Shown here piece after piece: positions 57,547 to 64,000 of a stretch of DNA of 64,000 nt. Positions within the stretch are counted from its first letter, which is position 1. Each line of letters starts with the position of its first letter. A program made the position numbers and the translations under genes. This DNA is from Bryobacteraceae bacterium (GTDB lineage Bacteria > Acidobacteriota > Terriglobia > Bryobacterales > Bryobacteraceae): contig JAICJH010000009.1 of the NCBI GenBank assembly GCA_025928545.1, positions 1 through 64,000 of the forward strand, read 5' to 3'. The notes beneath the pieces are model-generated. The model was not told where the DNA came from and made no database searches. It saw nothing but the letters and a program-made list of their open reading frames with translations.

Positions 57547-58745
57547 CGACCACGCCCGGTGGGGCTCGGTGTGGGAATACCGGGCATGCCTTGCGGCGGT
57601 TGAGGACCGGGCCCTCTGCCACCAGGTCCGGTACCGCCCGGGGCGCCGTTTTGTCCCTGTCTTGTGGGATCTTTGGCGATGTCGTAGATGAACTCCCATT
57701 CGTTGTACTTCGTATGGTCATTCACGATCTTGATCCCCTCCTGTTCTTTCTTGCTGGCGACTCCGGCAATTCCCGCCCCGATCACGTTTTGCTGCGGAGC
57801 CGCGGTCTGAGTTCCGAAATTCTGCGGCGCCGCGGTCAGAGGTCCACCATTCTGCGGGCCTGCGGTCTGCGGGCCGCCTCCAATCGCGCCACCGACGGTT
57901 TGAGGGCCACCCGGAAGACCATTTATTCCACCGGGTCGCGGAGTGGTCAGGATCTGATTGATCAGGCCCGCTGCGGCATTCGGTGGACCCTGCATTCCCG
58001 GAGGCATGTTCTGACCGTTCTGCTGGATCGCTACGCCGTTCGGCAACTGCGCTCCCGGAGGCGCGCCGGGAAACGGAGGCACTCCCTGTTGTCCACCTGA
58101 AGCCCCCACCGGTTGCGGAGCCGTCCCTGAAGTATTCGCAGGAACAATCCGGCCATCCGGCAGGACCATTACGGGGCCGCTATAGCCGGGAATCGGTCCA
58201 TTCGAAGCGGGAGATAATGCGGCAGGTTCCGCGCCCGGGTTTCCGACTCCGATTGCGCCGGCAGCACCACTCTGATCGCTCGGGCGCTGCCGTGTGGCCA
58301 GGTTCACGCCCTCGGCATTCCCGGAAGGCGTGTTGCCAAACAAATTCAGGCGCGTAATGAAACCATCGTCCGGCGACTGGCCATCGGTCTTTTTGGCGTT
58401 CATGATGGAGTCCGTAATGACGCCACCCGGTCCGGCGTGCAGAATACGCCAGTCGGCTTTGCCGGTCATTGGGTCGGTGTAACGCTTGCGCAAGAACCGC
58501 TGCCCATTGGTATTTTCGAGCTCGTCCATGGTGGCCGGGAATCTCTGGAACTTGTGGACGAAAAGCGCGATCGCGCGGGAGTACTGCTGCCCGCGATCCA
58601 CCAGCAACTGTTCCTTATCGCGCTGGGCTTCAAAGGCTACGCGCGGCACTTCGGAGTAGAGCGTGATTGCCACAATGGCCGCCATTGCGAAGATCAGCAG
58701 CAGGGCGTAGCCGGATTCGGGATTTCGGCCAGTGCGTGGTTTCAA
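57543..58745 (-). CDS. Pseudopilin-like type II secretion/pilus protein with long Gly/Pro region
   Basis: A 400-residue protein. The N-terminus (NPESGYALLLIFAMAAIVAITLYSEVPRVAFEAQRDKEQLLVDRGQQYSRAIALFVHKF) is a hydrophobic helix-like pseudopilin stem, though the classical G|FTLxE cleavage site is not clear. LEKTNGxRFLRKRYTDPMTGKADW-like sequence follows (NGQRFLRKRYTDPMTGKADW, as in T2SS pseudopilin/assembly proteins). Residues 150-310 are low complexity (Gly/Pro/Gln) and the end is GP-rich. Last gene of the pilus operon on this strand. Surface-exposed or filament-tip role is inference. Confidence 0.75.
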   Translation of the reverse strand: MKPRTGRNPESGYALLLIFAMAAIVAITLYSEVPRVAFEAQRDKEQLLVDRGQQYSRAIALFVHKFQRFPATMDELENTNGQRFLRKRYTDPMTGKADWRILHAGPGGVITDSIMNAKKTDGQSPDDGFITRLNLFGNTPSGNAEGVNLATRQRPSDQSGAAGAIGVGNPGAEPAALSPASNGPIPGYSGPVMVLPDGRIVPANTSGTAPQPVGASGGQQGVPPFPGAPPGAQLPNGVAIQQNGQNMPPGMQGPPNAAAGLINQILTTPRPGGINGLPGGPQTVGGAIGGGPQTAGPQNGGPLTAAPQNFGTQTAAPQQNVIGAGIAGVASKKEQEGIKIVNDHTKYNEWEFIYDIAKDPTRQGQNGAPGGTGPGGRGPGPQPPQGMPGIPTPSPTGRGR

Positions 58746-59425
58746 CTCGGTATTTCCTGGAACTTCAGGGTTTGCGTGTTCTTCGCCGGAATATCTTCGA
58801 TGTCGATGGACCCCGGAGTGATCCGCACGATCCGGTAGCGCTGTTTCACGGTTTCGTTTTCCGTCGCCATGATGATGTCGTCACCGTCTGTCAGAAAAGC
58901 CCGCTTACGGCCGTCGGCTTTCGACGTGACCACTCCGTAGTACTTCAGGTTGATGGGTGGAGGCGGCGGCGGAGCCGGATTCACCACCGGCGGGGGCGGG
59001 GGTGGCGGCGGTGGTGGCGTATTTACGGCAATCTTTGGAACATTCGCAGGCACGGCCGGAATGGGCTTATCGGGCGCCGGAGCGGGGCCGAACTGGAACA
59101 GGTTCCTGCCCGCGCCGGTCAGCTCGACGGCCTGCACTTTTGCCAGCAGGTCCAGATGCAATTGCGGATCGATCGAGCTGAGATCGTATTTATCACCCGG
59201 CCTGGACCCCGGAACCACCGGACGGACTTCGGAATTCACCCGTACCGGCGTCTTCGCCCTGGAAGTTGTGGAAGGCGCGGGATTGGGCAGCGTCACGGCG
59301 GCGACCGGCCTTGTTGTGGTTGCGGTTGGTGTATCGGACGATGAATTCAGATAAAGGCCGGCCAGAGCCACGACGACCAGCACACCGAGGATGGCAAGTT
59401 TTTTCGGTTCCGCACCAAGCGTCAT
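58742..59425 (-). CDS. PilP/GspC-like periplasmic protein with poly-proline linker
   Basis: A 227-residue protein: N-terminal membrane anchor (residues 8-26), a Thr/Pro-rich spacer, a helical segment (DPQLHLDLLAKVQAVELTGAGRNLFQFG), a linker with 10 consecutive prolines and again 6, and a C-terminal beta domain (KYYGVVTSKADGRKRAFLTDGDDIIMA) like GspC/PilP homology regions. It should link the inner-membrane platform to the secretin. ATG 59425 overlaps pilO (ATGA). Confidence 0.75.
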   Translation of the reverse strand: MTLGAEPKKLAILGVLVVVALAGLYLNSSSDTPTATTTRPVAAVTLPNPAPSTTSRAKTPVRVNSEVRPVVPGSRPGDKYDLSSIDPQLHLDLLAKVQAVELTGAGRNLFQFGPAPAPDKPIPAVPANVPKIAVNTPPPPPPPPPPVVNPAPPPPPPINLKYYGVVTSKADGRKRAFLTDGDDIIMATENETVKQRYRIVRITPGSIDIEDIPAKNTQTLKFQEIPS

Positions 59426-60003
59426 TGTGTCGCCTCCTTCTCATCCCGGACAAACGTGTTCAGCTTGACGTTGGCGTTCAGGATGTCGCCTTTCGGCTGC
59501 GGAGCGACCTGAATCTGCTCGATGATGAGAAACCGCGGGGACCGGTCGAGCTCATTCACGAATTTGACCAACTGAGCATAGCCCCCTTCAAAGTTCCCCG
59601 TGATCGTGAGCATGTAAAGGTCGCCGCTGTTTTCAATAGCGTCCAGTTGGGAATAATTCAGATCGCTCACCTTCATTCCGGCCGAATGGGCGAGTGAGTT
59701 GATTTCATTGTCAATTACCGACGTATGCTTGCGGCGCTGGGTCACGTAAGACGCGAGGAAGTTATCGCCCTGTTCCCGGCTCAGATTGACGTTGTGGGTC
59801 AGCGACTTGCTTTTGTTCAGCCGCAGTTGAGCGGCGCGGAAGGCTGCGCGGTCATTGGTCAGCTGCGCATCCAGATTGGCCGGGGATTCGCCGAACAGAT
59901 GAAATGCGAACGCCGCCGCAACCAAATTTGCGAACAACAGCGCGCCGAGGATGGCACGGACCATGATCCTGGGTTCGCGGAAATTAATTTGAGGTATGGT
60001 CAT
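59422..60003 (-). CDS. pilO: Type IV pilus inner-membrane protein PilO
   Basis: A 193-residue single-pass protein: membrane helix at residues 13-36, a coiled coil (LTNDRAAFRAAQLRLNKSKSL), and a ferredoxin-like C-terminal domain with LYMLTITGNFEGGYAQLVKFVNELDRSPRFLIIEQIQV. It pairs with PilN in the alignment complex. It starts 9 bp after pilN. Confidence 0.87.
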   Translation of the reverse strand: MTIPQINFREPRIMVRAILGALLFANLVAAAFAFHLFGESPANLDAQLTNDRAAFRAAQLRLNKSKSLTHNVNLSREQGDNFLASYVTQRRKHTSVIDNEINSLAHSAGMKVSDLNYSQLDAIENSGDLYMLTITGNFEGGYAQLVKFVNELDRSPRFLIIEQIQVAPQPKGDILNANVKLNTFVRDEKEATQ

Positions 60004-60012
60004 CGGGCAGCC

Positions 60013-60579
60013 TCAGAGTTTCTGGTCATAGGTCACCGTCAGGTGAAACCGGTAAAATTGATCGTTTTGCGTCGGCGGAATCTGCGAAGTCTGCGTCACA
60101 TCTCCGAATACATCGGAGTTTTCCAGCTTCGCGACGAAACCGATCACCTGTTCGGGCGCATCGGCCGCCACCACCATATCGAGAGAAAGTTCGTTTTTAG
60201 TGTTGATCTGCGGCTTGATGGAAAGAATGCGCACGTTATGCGGCAGCACTTTTTCAAGATCGGAGAAAATCCTCGTCCAGCTGATCGCCTTGCGGTGGAT
60301 CAGGGTGTTGAACAGTTCGGTGCGATAAAGCTGACTGGCATTATCGGGCTGACGCAACTGCGCGTCCACCTGAGCCTGCGATGCGTTGACCCTCCCCATC
60401 TGCTTTTCCACCTGGGCGATCACCGCGCGGGATTCCTGCATCACGCGATGGTCATTGACGGCGAGCCCGACAAGTGCAATGAGCGACAGACACAGCAGAA
60501 TTCCCACAGCGGCCGAGGCCACCAGGATCGACCTGTCACGGCGCATCGGCTCGCGGGCAAGATTGAGGGGTAGTCTCAT
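60013..60579 (-). CDS. pilN: Type IV pilus assembly protein PilN
   Basis: A 188-residue protein with the PilN-type N-terminal sequence RLPLNLAREPMRRDR (binding PilM through an INLL-like motif), a membrane helix (residues 18-41), a coiled coil and a ferredoxin-like domain (SLDMVVAADAPEQVIGFVAKLENS). Overlaps pilM by 4 bp. Confidence 0.87.
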   Translation of the reverse strand: MRLPLNLAREPMRRDRSILVASAAVGILLCLSLIALVGLAVNDHRVMQESRAVIAQVEKQMGRVNASQAQVDAQLRQPDNASQLYRTELFNTLIHRKAISWTRIFSDLEKVLPHNVRILSIKPQINTKNELSLDMVVAADAPEQVIGFVAKLENSDVFGDVTQTSQIPPTQNDQFYRFHLTVTYDQKL

Positions 60580-61451
60580 GCCGCCACCTTTCGTGCCGCC
60601 GGTGCGGTCAGCGAACGCAAATACCCGGCAAGCCCCGGATGCAGTTCGACGATCGTTTCCACTTCCACATCGAGTTCGGCGGATAACCTGGAGGCTACCC
60701 GGGAAGACTCGTTTTCGAAGCCCGCCAGATACAACCGATCCGGTCTGGCGCCCGCCTGATCTTCCACGTAGACACGCGTCGCATACAGGTCCGAAACGAT
60801 TTCATCGAGCGGCGTATCGGTGTTCAATTCGAGGGATCTCGCCAGAGTCAGGATTCCGTTGCCGATTACAAGCACCGATAAAGCCCCGGAACTCTTGTGT
60901 GCCACGAGATATGAACCGGTTGCGGGGAGCAGTTCCAGCAGTGTCAGAGAGGCCGGTGTCACTACACCCGGATGCAGGCCGGCATCCCGGAAGGGCAATT
61001 CGTACTGGGCAATCACATCGGCCGGAGCCACCGCCACCACGACCTTGTTACGCGGCTGCACATAAAAAGACACGGCCGCGCTCTCCACATCGAACGGCAC
61101 AGTTTTCTTCAGGCGAAAACGGATCAGCGCCATCCGATCTTCGTCCTTTTCCGGAAGGTTCTCGAATTCCAGCACCGCGAGCCGCATAGCGTTATCGGGC
61201 AGAATCAGCGCCGCGGTTCTCCGGCCGCCCGAGGTGGGGACCAGCTTGCGAACCGCCGCTGCGAAGGCCGGCATATCCTGGATGTTCTCTTTGATGGGAG
61301 AGGGTGATAAAACTCCGTCGGCCAGGGCGGCAAACTGCAAAGCGGCAGGCGGGCGAGTGCGCGACATGGCGATACCGCTCGCCGAAATCCCGAAGGCATA
61401 CTCGGGCGGCGGATCTTTGAGCAACGACTGAATGGCGTTGAGGAAACTCAT
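60576..61451 (-). CDS. pilM: Type IV pilus assembly ATPase-like protein PilM
   Basis: A 291-residue cytoplasmic actin-like protein: AFGISASGIAMSRT at the N-terminus, AALILPDNAMRLAVLEFENLPEKDEDRMALIRFRLKKTVPFDVE, and SLELNTDTPLDEIVSDLYATRVYVEDQAG. It is shorter than the usual 350 residues and some nucleotide-binding elements are weak. It connects PilN to the assembly ATPase. Overlaps pilB by 4 bp. Confidence 0.83.
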   Translation of the reverse strand: MSFLNAIQSLLKDPPPEYAFGISASGIAMSRTRPPAALQFAALADGVLSPSPIKENIQDMPAFAAAVRKLVPTSGGRRTAALILPDNAMRLAVLEFENLPEKDEDRMALIRFRLKKTVPFDVESAAVSFYVQPRNKVVVAVAPADVIAQYELPFRDAGLHPGVVTPASLTLLELLPATGSYLVAHKSSGALSVLVIGNGILTLARSLELNTDTPLDEIVSDLYATRVYVEDQAGARPDRLYLAGFENESSRVASRLSAELDVEVETIVELHPGLAGYLRSLTAPAARKVAA

Positions 61452-63082
61452 TCGATGAAAGTCACCTTATTGATTTCGCGGAGCGTGGTCACTCCCATGC
61501 GCGCTTTCTCCACGGCCGATTCGCGCAGGAAGGTCATGCCTTCTTCGCGGGCCATACGCTTGATTTCCGAAGACGGACGGCGGTCGAGAATCAATTCCCG
61601 GATACGGTCGCTCAGGTCGAGCAGTTCGTGAATGGCGGTGCGGCCGCGGAAGCCAGTGCCGCCGCATTCGAAACATCCGGCACCTTCCATGAAATCCACA
61701 TGGCGCCACTCTTCCGGCTTCATGCCGCTTTCAATCAGCATGGAATCCGGATAGCGTACAGGCTTCTTGCAGTGCTCGCAGTTGAGACGAACCAGGCGCT
61801 GGGCCAGGATGCAGTTCAGCGCGGAAACGAAATTGTAGGCTTCGACGCCGATGTTCTGGAAACGGCCGAGCACGTCCACCACGTTATTGGCGTGGACCGT
61901 CGTAAAAACAAGGTGGCCCGTCAGGGCGGAGTTGATGGCAATCTGCGCGGTTTCCTGATCGCGGATTTCGCCGACCATGATCTTATCGGGATCGTGGCGC
62001 AGGATGGAGCGCAGGCCGCGGGCGAACGTCAGACCCTTTTTCTCGTTGACCGGGATCTGGGTGATGCCTTTGAGCTGGTATTCGACCGGATCTTCGATGG
62101 TGATGATTTGGTCTTCGTCGTTCGTGATTTCGCTGAGAGCGGCGTAGAGCGTTGTCGTCTTGCCCGAACCGGTGGGACCTGTGACCAGCACCATCCCGTA
62201 CGGTTCCGAAATGTAGCGGCGGAACTTCACCAGATCCCCAGGGCTGAAGCCGACCACATCCAGACTCAGGTTGGTGAACTTCTCGCTCATCGACTCTTTA
62301 TCGAGCACGCGGAGCACAGCGTCTTCGCCGTAAATCGTCGGCATGATGGAGACGCGGAAATCGATCAGGCGGGTCTTATAACGGACCCGGAAACGGCCGT
62401 CCTGGGGAACGCGGCGTTCGGCGATGTCGAGTTCGCTCATGACTTTGATGCGCGAAATGATGGTCGAGTGCCAGTCTTTCGCGATCGGAGGCATGGCGTA
62501 ATGCAGGACGCCATCGATACGGTACTTGATGACGACTTCCTGATCGCGGGACTCGATATGGATATCGCTGGCTCGCCGCTCAAGGGCGTTAAAGATTGTG
62601 GTATCCACCAGCTTGATAACGGGCGCGATGTCGCTGTCACCGGCCGAAAGGCGGTCAATCGAAAGCGTTTCGTCCGGATTATCGTCCTCTCCGACTACAT
62701 CGAGCGCGAAGCCTTCGGTGACTTCGTCGAGAACGCGCTGGGATTGTTCCGTCTTCTTCAGAAGATCGGCAACCTGAGAGGCGGTGGCGACGCGGACTTT
62801 CAGCTTTTTATGGAGGAGCAGGCTGAGTTCGTCGATTGTGTTGAGATTGCGCGGATCGACCAGCGCGATTTCGAGCGTTCCGTTTTGCGCCTTCAGCGGC
62901 ACAAAGTTGTAGCGGAACATCAGGTCAACCGGGATCGAACGAAAAAGTTCGACGTCGATGGCGCCGTCGCGGAGGTCAACGAATTCGCAGCGATAGCGGG
63001 TCGCCACCGCCTGCGCGGCCACTACTTCGCTGAGAGCGCTTTGGGCGGCATCGAGAACCGGGATTGGGTTTTTGGGCGTCAT
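61448..63082 (-). CDS. pilB: Type IV pilus/type II secretion assembly ATPase (PilB/GspE)
   Basis: A 544-residue hexameric ATPase. The N-terminal N1/N2 domain (VDLMFRYNFVPLKAQNGTLEIALVDPRN) is followed by ASDIHIE, Walker A LVTGPTGSGKTTTLYAAL, Asp box IITIEDPVEYQL, Walker B LRHDPDKIMVGEIRDQETA and His box TGHLVFTTVHANN. The zinc site has two CxxC pairs (CEHCKKP and CFECGGTGFRGR). It powers pilus extension or secretion. Overlaps pilC by 4 bp. Confidence 0.95.
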   Translation of the reverse strand: MTPKNPIPVLDAAQSALSEVVAAQAVATRYRCEFVDLRDGAIDVELFRSIPVDLMFRYNFVPLKAQNGTLEIALVDPRNLNTIDELSLLLHKKLKVRVATASQVADLLKKTEQSQRVLDEVTEGFALDVVGEDDNPDETLSIDRLSAGDSDIAPVIKLVDTTIFNALERRASDIHIESRDQEVVIKYRIDGVLHYAMPPIAKDWHSTIISRIKVMSELDIAERRVPQDGRFRVRYKTRLIDFRVSIMPTIYGEDAVLRVLDKESMSEKFTNLSLDVVGFSPGDLVKFRRYISEPYGMVLVTGPTGSGKTTTLYAALSEITNDEDQIITIEDPVEYQLKGITQIPVNEKKGLTFARGLRSILRHDPDKIMVGEIRDQETAQIAINSALTGHLVFTTVHANNVVDVLGRFQNIGVEAYNFVSALNCILAQRLVRLNCEHCKKPVRYPDSMLIESGMKPEEWRHVDFMEGAGCFECGGTGFRGRTAIHELLDLSDRIRELILDRRPSSEIKRMAREEGMTFLRESAVEKARMGVTTLREINKVTFIE

Positions 63083-64000
63083 TTAATGGTGTCCGCCAGA
63101 GAGAAGATGGGCAGATAAAGGGCAATCAGCACAAAAGCCACGAACATGCCCATAAAGATCATGATGGCAGGCTCAATCAGGGAGAGCACCGCGGTCATCT
63201 TGGTATTGACGTCGTCTTCATAGAACTCCGCGACGCTGGTCAGCATGGAGGGGAGCGCGCCGGTCGACTCGCCGACTTCGATCATGTCAACCGAGAGTGG
63301 AGGAAAAACACCGGTTGCGGCAAGCGAACCGGAGAGCGGCTGGCCTTCGCGCACCATCCGGCCGGCCTTCGCCAGAGTCTTTCGCAACAGGGGCGTACCA
63401 AGCGAATCGGCCGAGGTTTCGAGACCCTGGACCAGCGGGATTCCGCCAGTCAGCAACGTCCCCAACACACGCGAGAACTGAGCGACCTGGTACTTGATCC
63501 AGATGTCTCCGAGAATCGGGATTTTGATCTTGATGCGATCGAGTCTTTCGCGAGCAGCTTCTCCGCGCGACCACCAGAAGAAAATCAAGCCAGCGACGGC
63601 GATGCCGGCGAACCAGGCAAGAACGTAGGTTCGCGCGGTGGTTCCGATGGCGATCAAAAACAGAGTGATGGAGGGCAACTGGGCCGACATGCTGGAATAC
63701 AGCGAGGCGAAACTCGGAACTACGTAAGTCACCAGGAACACCATCAGCAGGATGACGAGGACAATCAGCACGCTGGGGTACATCAGCGAGACGAGCACTT
63801 TCTTGCGCACGCCGAGCGCCAGTTTCTGGTAGCTGACGTAGCGTTCCAGCACCTCGATCAGGCTGCCGGATTTCTCGCCCGCCATGATGGAAGTCACGTA
63901 GATTTTGGGGAAGATTTCCTGGTTCCGGAAGGCGTCTGAGAGCAGCGCGCCCTTGCGCACATCCTCGCGAACTCCGTTGATGTAGGGTCTGAGCTTGGGA
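63079..64000 (-). CDS. pilC: Type IV pilus/type II secretion inner-membrane platform protein (PilC/GspF), 5' end outside window
   Basis: The frame is open to the window edge; residues just upstream of the in-frame GTG at 63960 (PYINGVREDVRKG) match the GspF/PilC family. IYVTSIMAGEKSGSLIEVLERYVSYQ is the family signature; three membrane segments follow (YPSVLIVLVILLMVFLVTYVVPSF, then a second pair), then IPLVQGLE and MIEVGESTGALPSML. The C-terminus ends in a membrane helix. First visible gene of the operon pilC-pilB-pilM-pilN-pilO-pilP-like-pseudopilin. Confidence 0.93.
   Translation of the reverse strand, partial: PKLRPYINGVREDVRKGALLSDAFRNQEIFPKIYVTSIMAGEKSGSLIEVLERYVSYQKLALGVRKKVLVSLMYPSVLIVLVILLMVFLVTYVVPSFASLYSSMSAQLPSITLFLIAIGTTARTYVLAWFAGIAVAGLIFFWWSRGEAARERLDRIKIKIPILGDIWIKYQVAQFSRVLGTLLTGGIPLVQGLETSADSLGTPLLRKTLAKAGRMVREGQPLSGSLAATGVFPPLSVDMIEVGESTGALPSMLTSVAEFYEDDVNTKMTAVLSLIEPAIMIFMGMFVAFVLIALYLPIFSLADTIK

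Noticed and set aside
61628..63118. 496-codon open frame on the plus strand opposite pilB
   Set aside because: It is the antisense of a clear PilB/GspE gene with all ATPase motifs; composition is His/Arg/Asp-rich as expected for a GC-rich shadow frame.
1..64000. CRISPR arrays, tRNA and rRNA genes
   Set aside because: No regularly spaced repeats with spacers, no cloverleaf-like sequence and no rRNA segments were seen; the 35-bp repeats are far apart and not an array.

Overview
This window is a GC-rich bacterial chromosome segment with genes packed on both strands. Many of them overlap by 4 bp (ATGA or GTGA). The TIGR03435-type secreted protein near 3.7 kb, the M56 peptidase/BlaI pair with a large secreted C-terminal extension near 43-45 kb, and a 35-bp GGCCGCCGAT-type intergenic repeat point to an Acidobacteriota of the Solibacter/Bryobacter type. 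This assignment is inferred from gene content; no rRNA gene is present. I found no tRNA, rRNA or CRISPR array, and no gene-free stretch longer than about 300 bp.

Layout. 0-6.5 kb: partial NIPSNAP protein, DUF1684 protein, Maf pyrophosphatase, a methyltransferase with a duplicated C-terminal domain, a GNAT acetyltransferase, a TIGR03435 protein, YceH (minus strand) and a degenerate GGDEF-EAL protein. 6.587-9.814 kb: an IS1-family element with 19-bp inverted repeats and 8-bp target duplications. It carries four passenger genes, including an HTH-ImmA/IrrE protein and an unknown 157-aa partner, beside the transposase. It inserted exactly at the stop codon of obgE. 9.8-11.6 kb: obgE-rpmA-rplU operon (minus). 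11.8-13.4 kb: a DapA-family aldolase translationally coupled to a lone tandem-domain microcompartment shell protein whose only plausible start codon is CTG. 13.4-24 kb: a tandem ferritin-like protein, then a galactose and surface-glycan cluster (GH2, two glycosyltransferases, GH1-like hydrolase, galK, galT, YciE/YciF-like protein, UDP-galactopyranose mutase glf).

24-30.3 kb: SRPBCC protein, thiE, two APC amino-acid permeases, purC, cvpA, a Fis-type HTH protein and a phosphoglycolate-phosphatase-like HAD. 30.3-34.3 kb (minus): ABC exporter with a cyclic-nucleotide-binding domain, then an ABC ATPase and its membrane partner. 34.4-41.6 kb: lactate permease, a second galT, bshB1-like deacetylase, rhomboid protease, PfkB kinase, double-domain dCTP deaminase, O-methyltransferase and a DUF486 protein. 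41.6-45.5 kb (minus): arsR-arsM, with a perfect palindromic operator over a leaderless promoter, and blaI-M56 with its own palindromic operator. 45.6-51.8 kb: mutS, flanked by two direct copies of the 35-bp repeat, then ligD and ku (non-homologous end joining). 51.8-57.5 kb: a single-CxxCH secreted protein, a Tat-exported TIM-barrel protein, a secreted unknown, recG and rsmD. 57.5-64 kb (minus): type IV pilus/type II secretion operon (pilC, pilB, pilM, pilN, pilO, a PilP/GspC-like protein and a pseudopilin-like protein); pilC runs off the window end.

The least ordinary parts are the IS1 element with its cargo, the CTG-started shell gene next to the aldolase, the GGDEF-EAL protein with lost catalytic residues but an intact c-di-GMP I-site, and the compact self-regulated ars and bla promoters.
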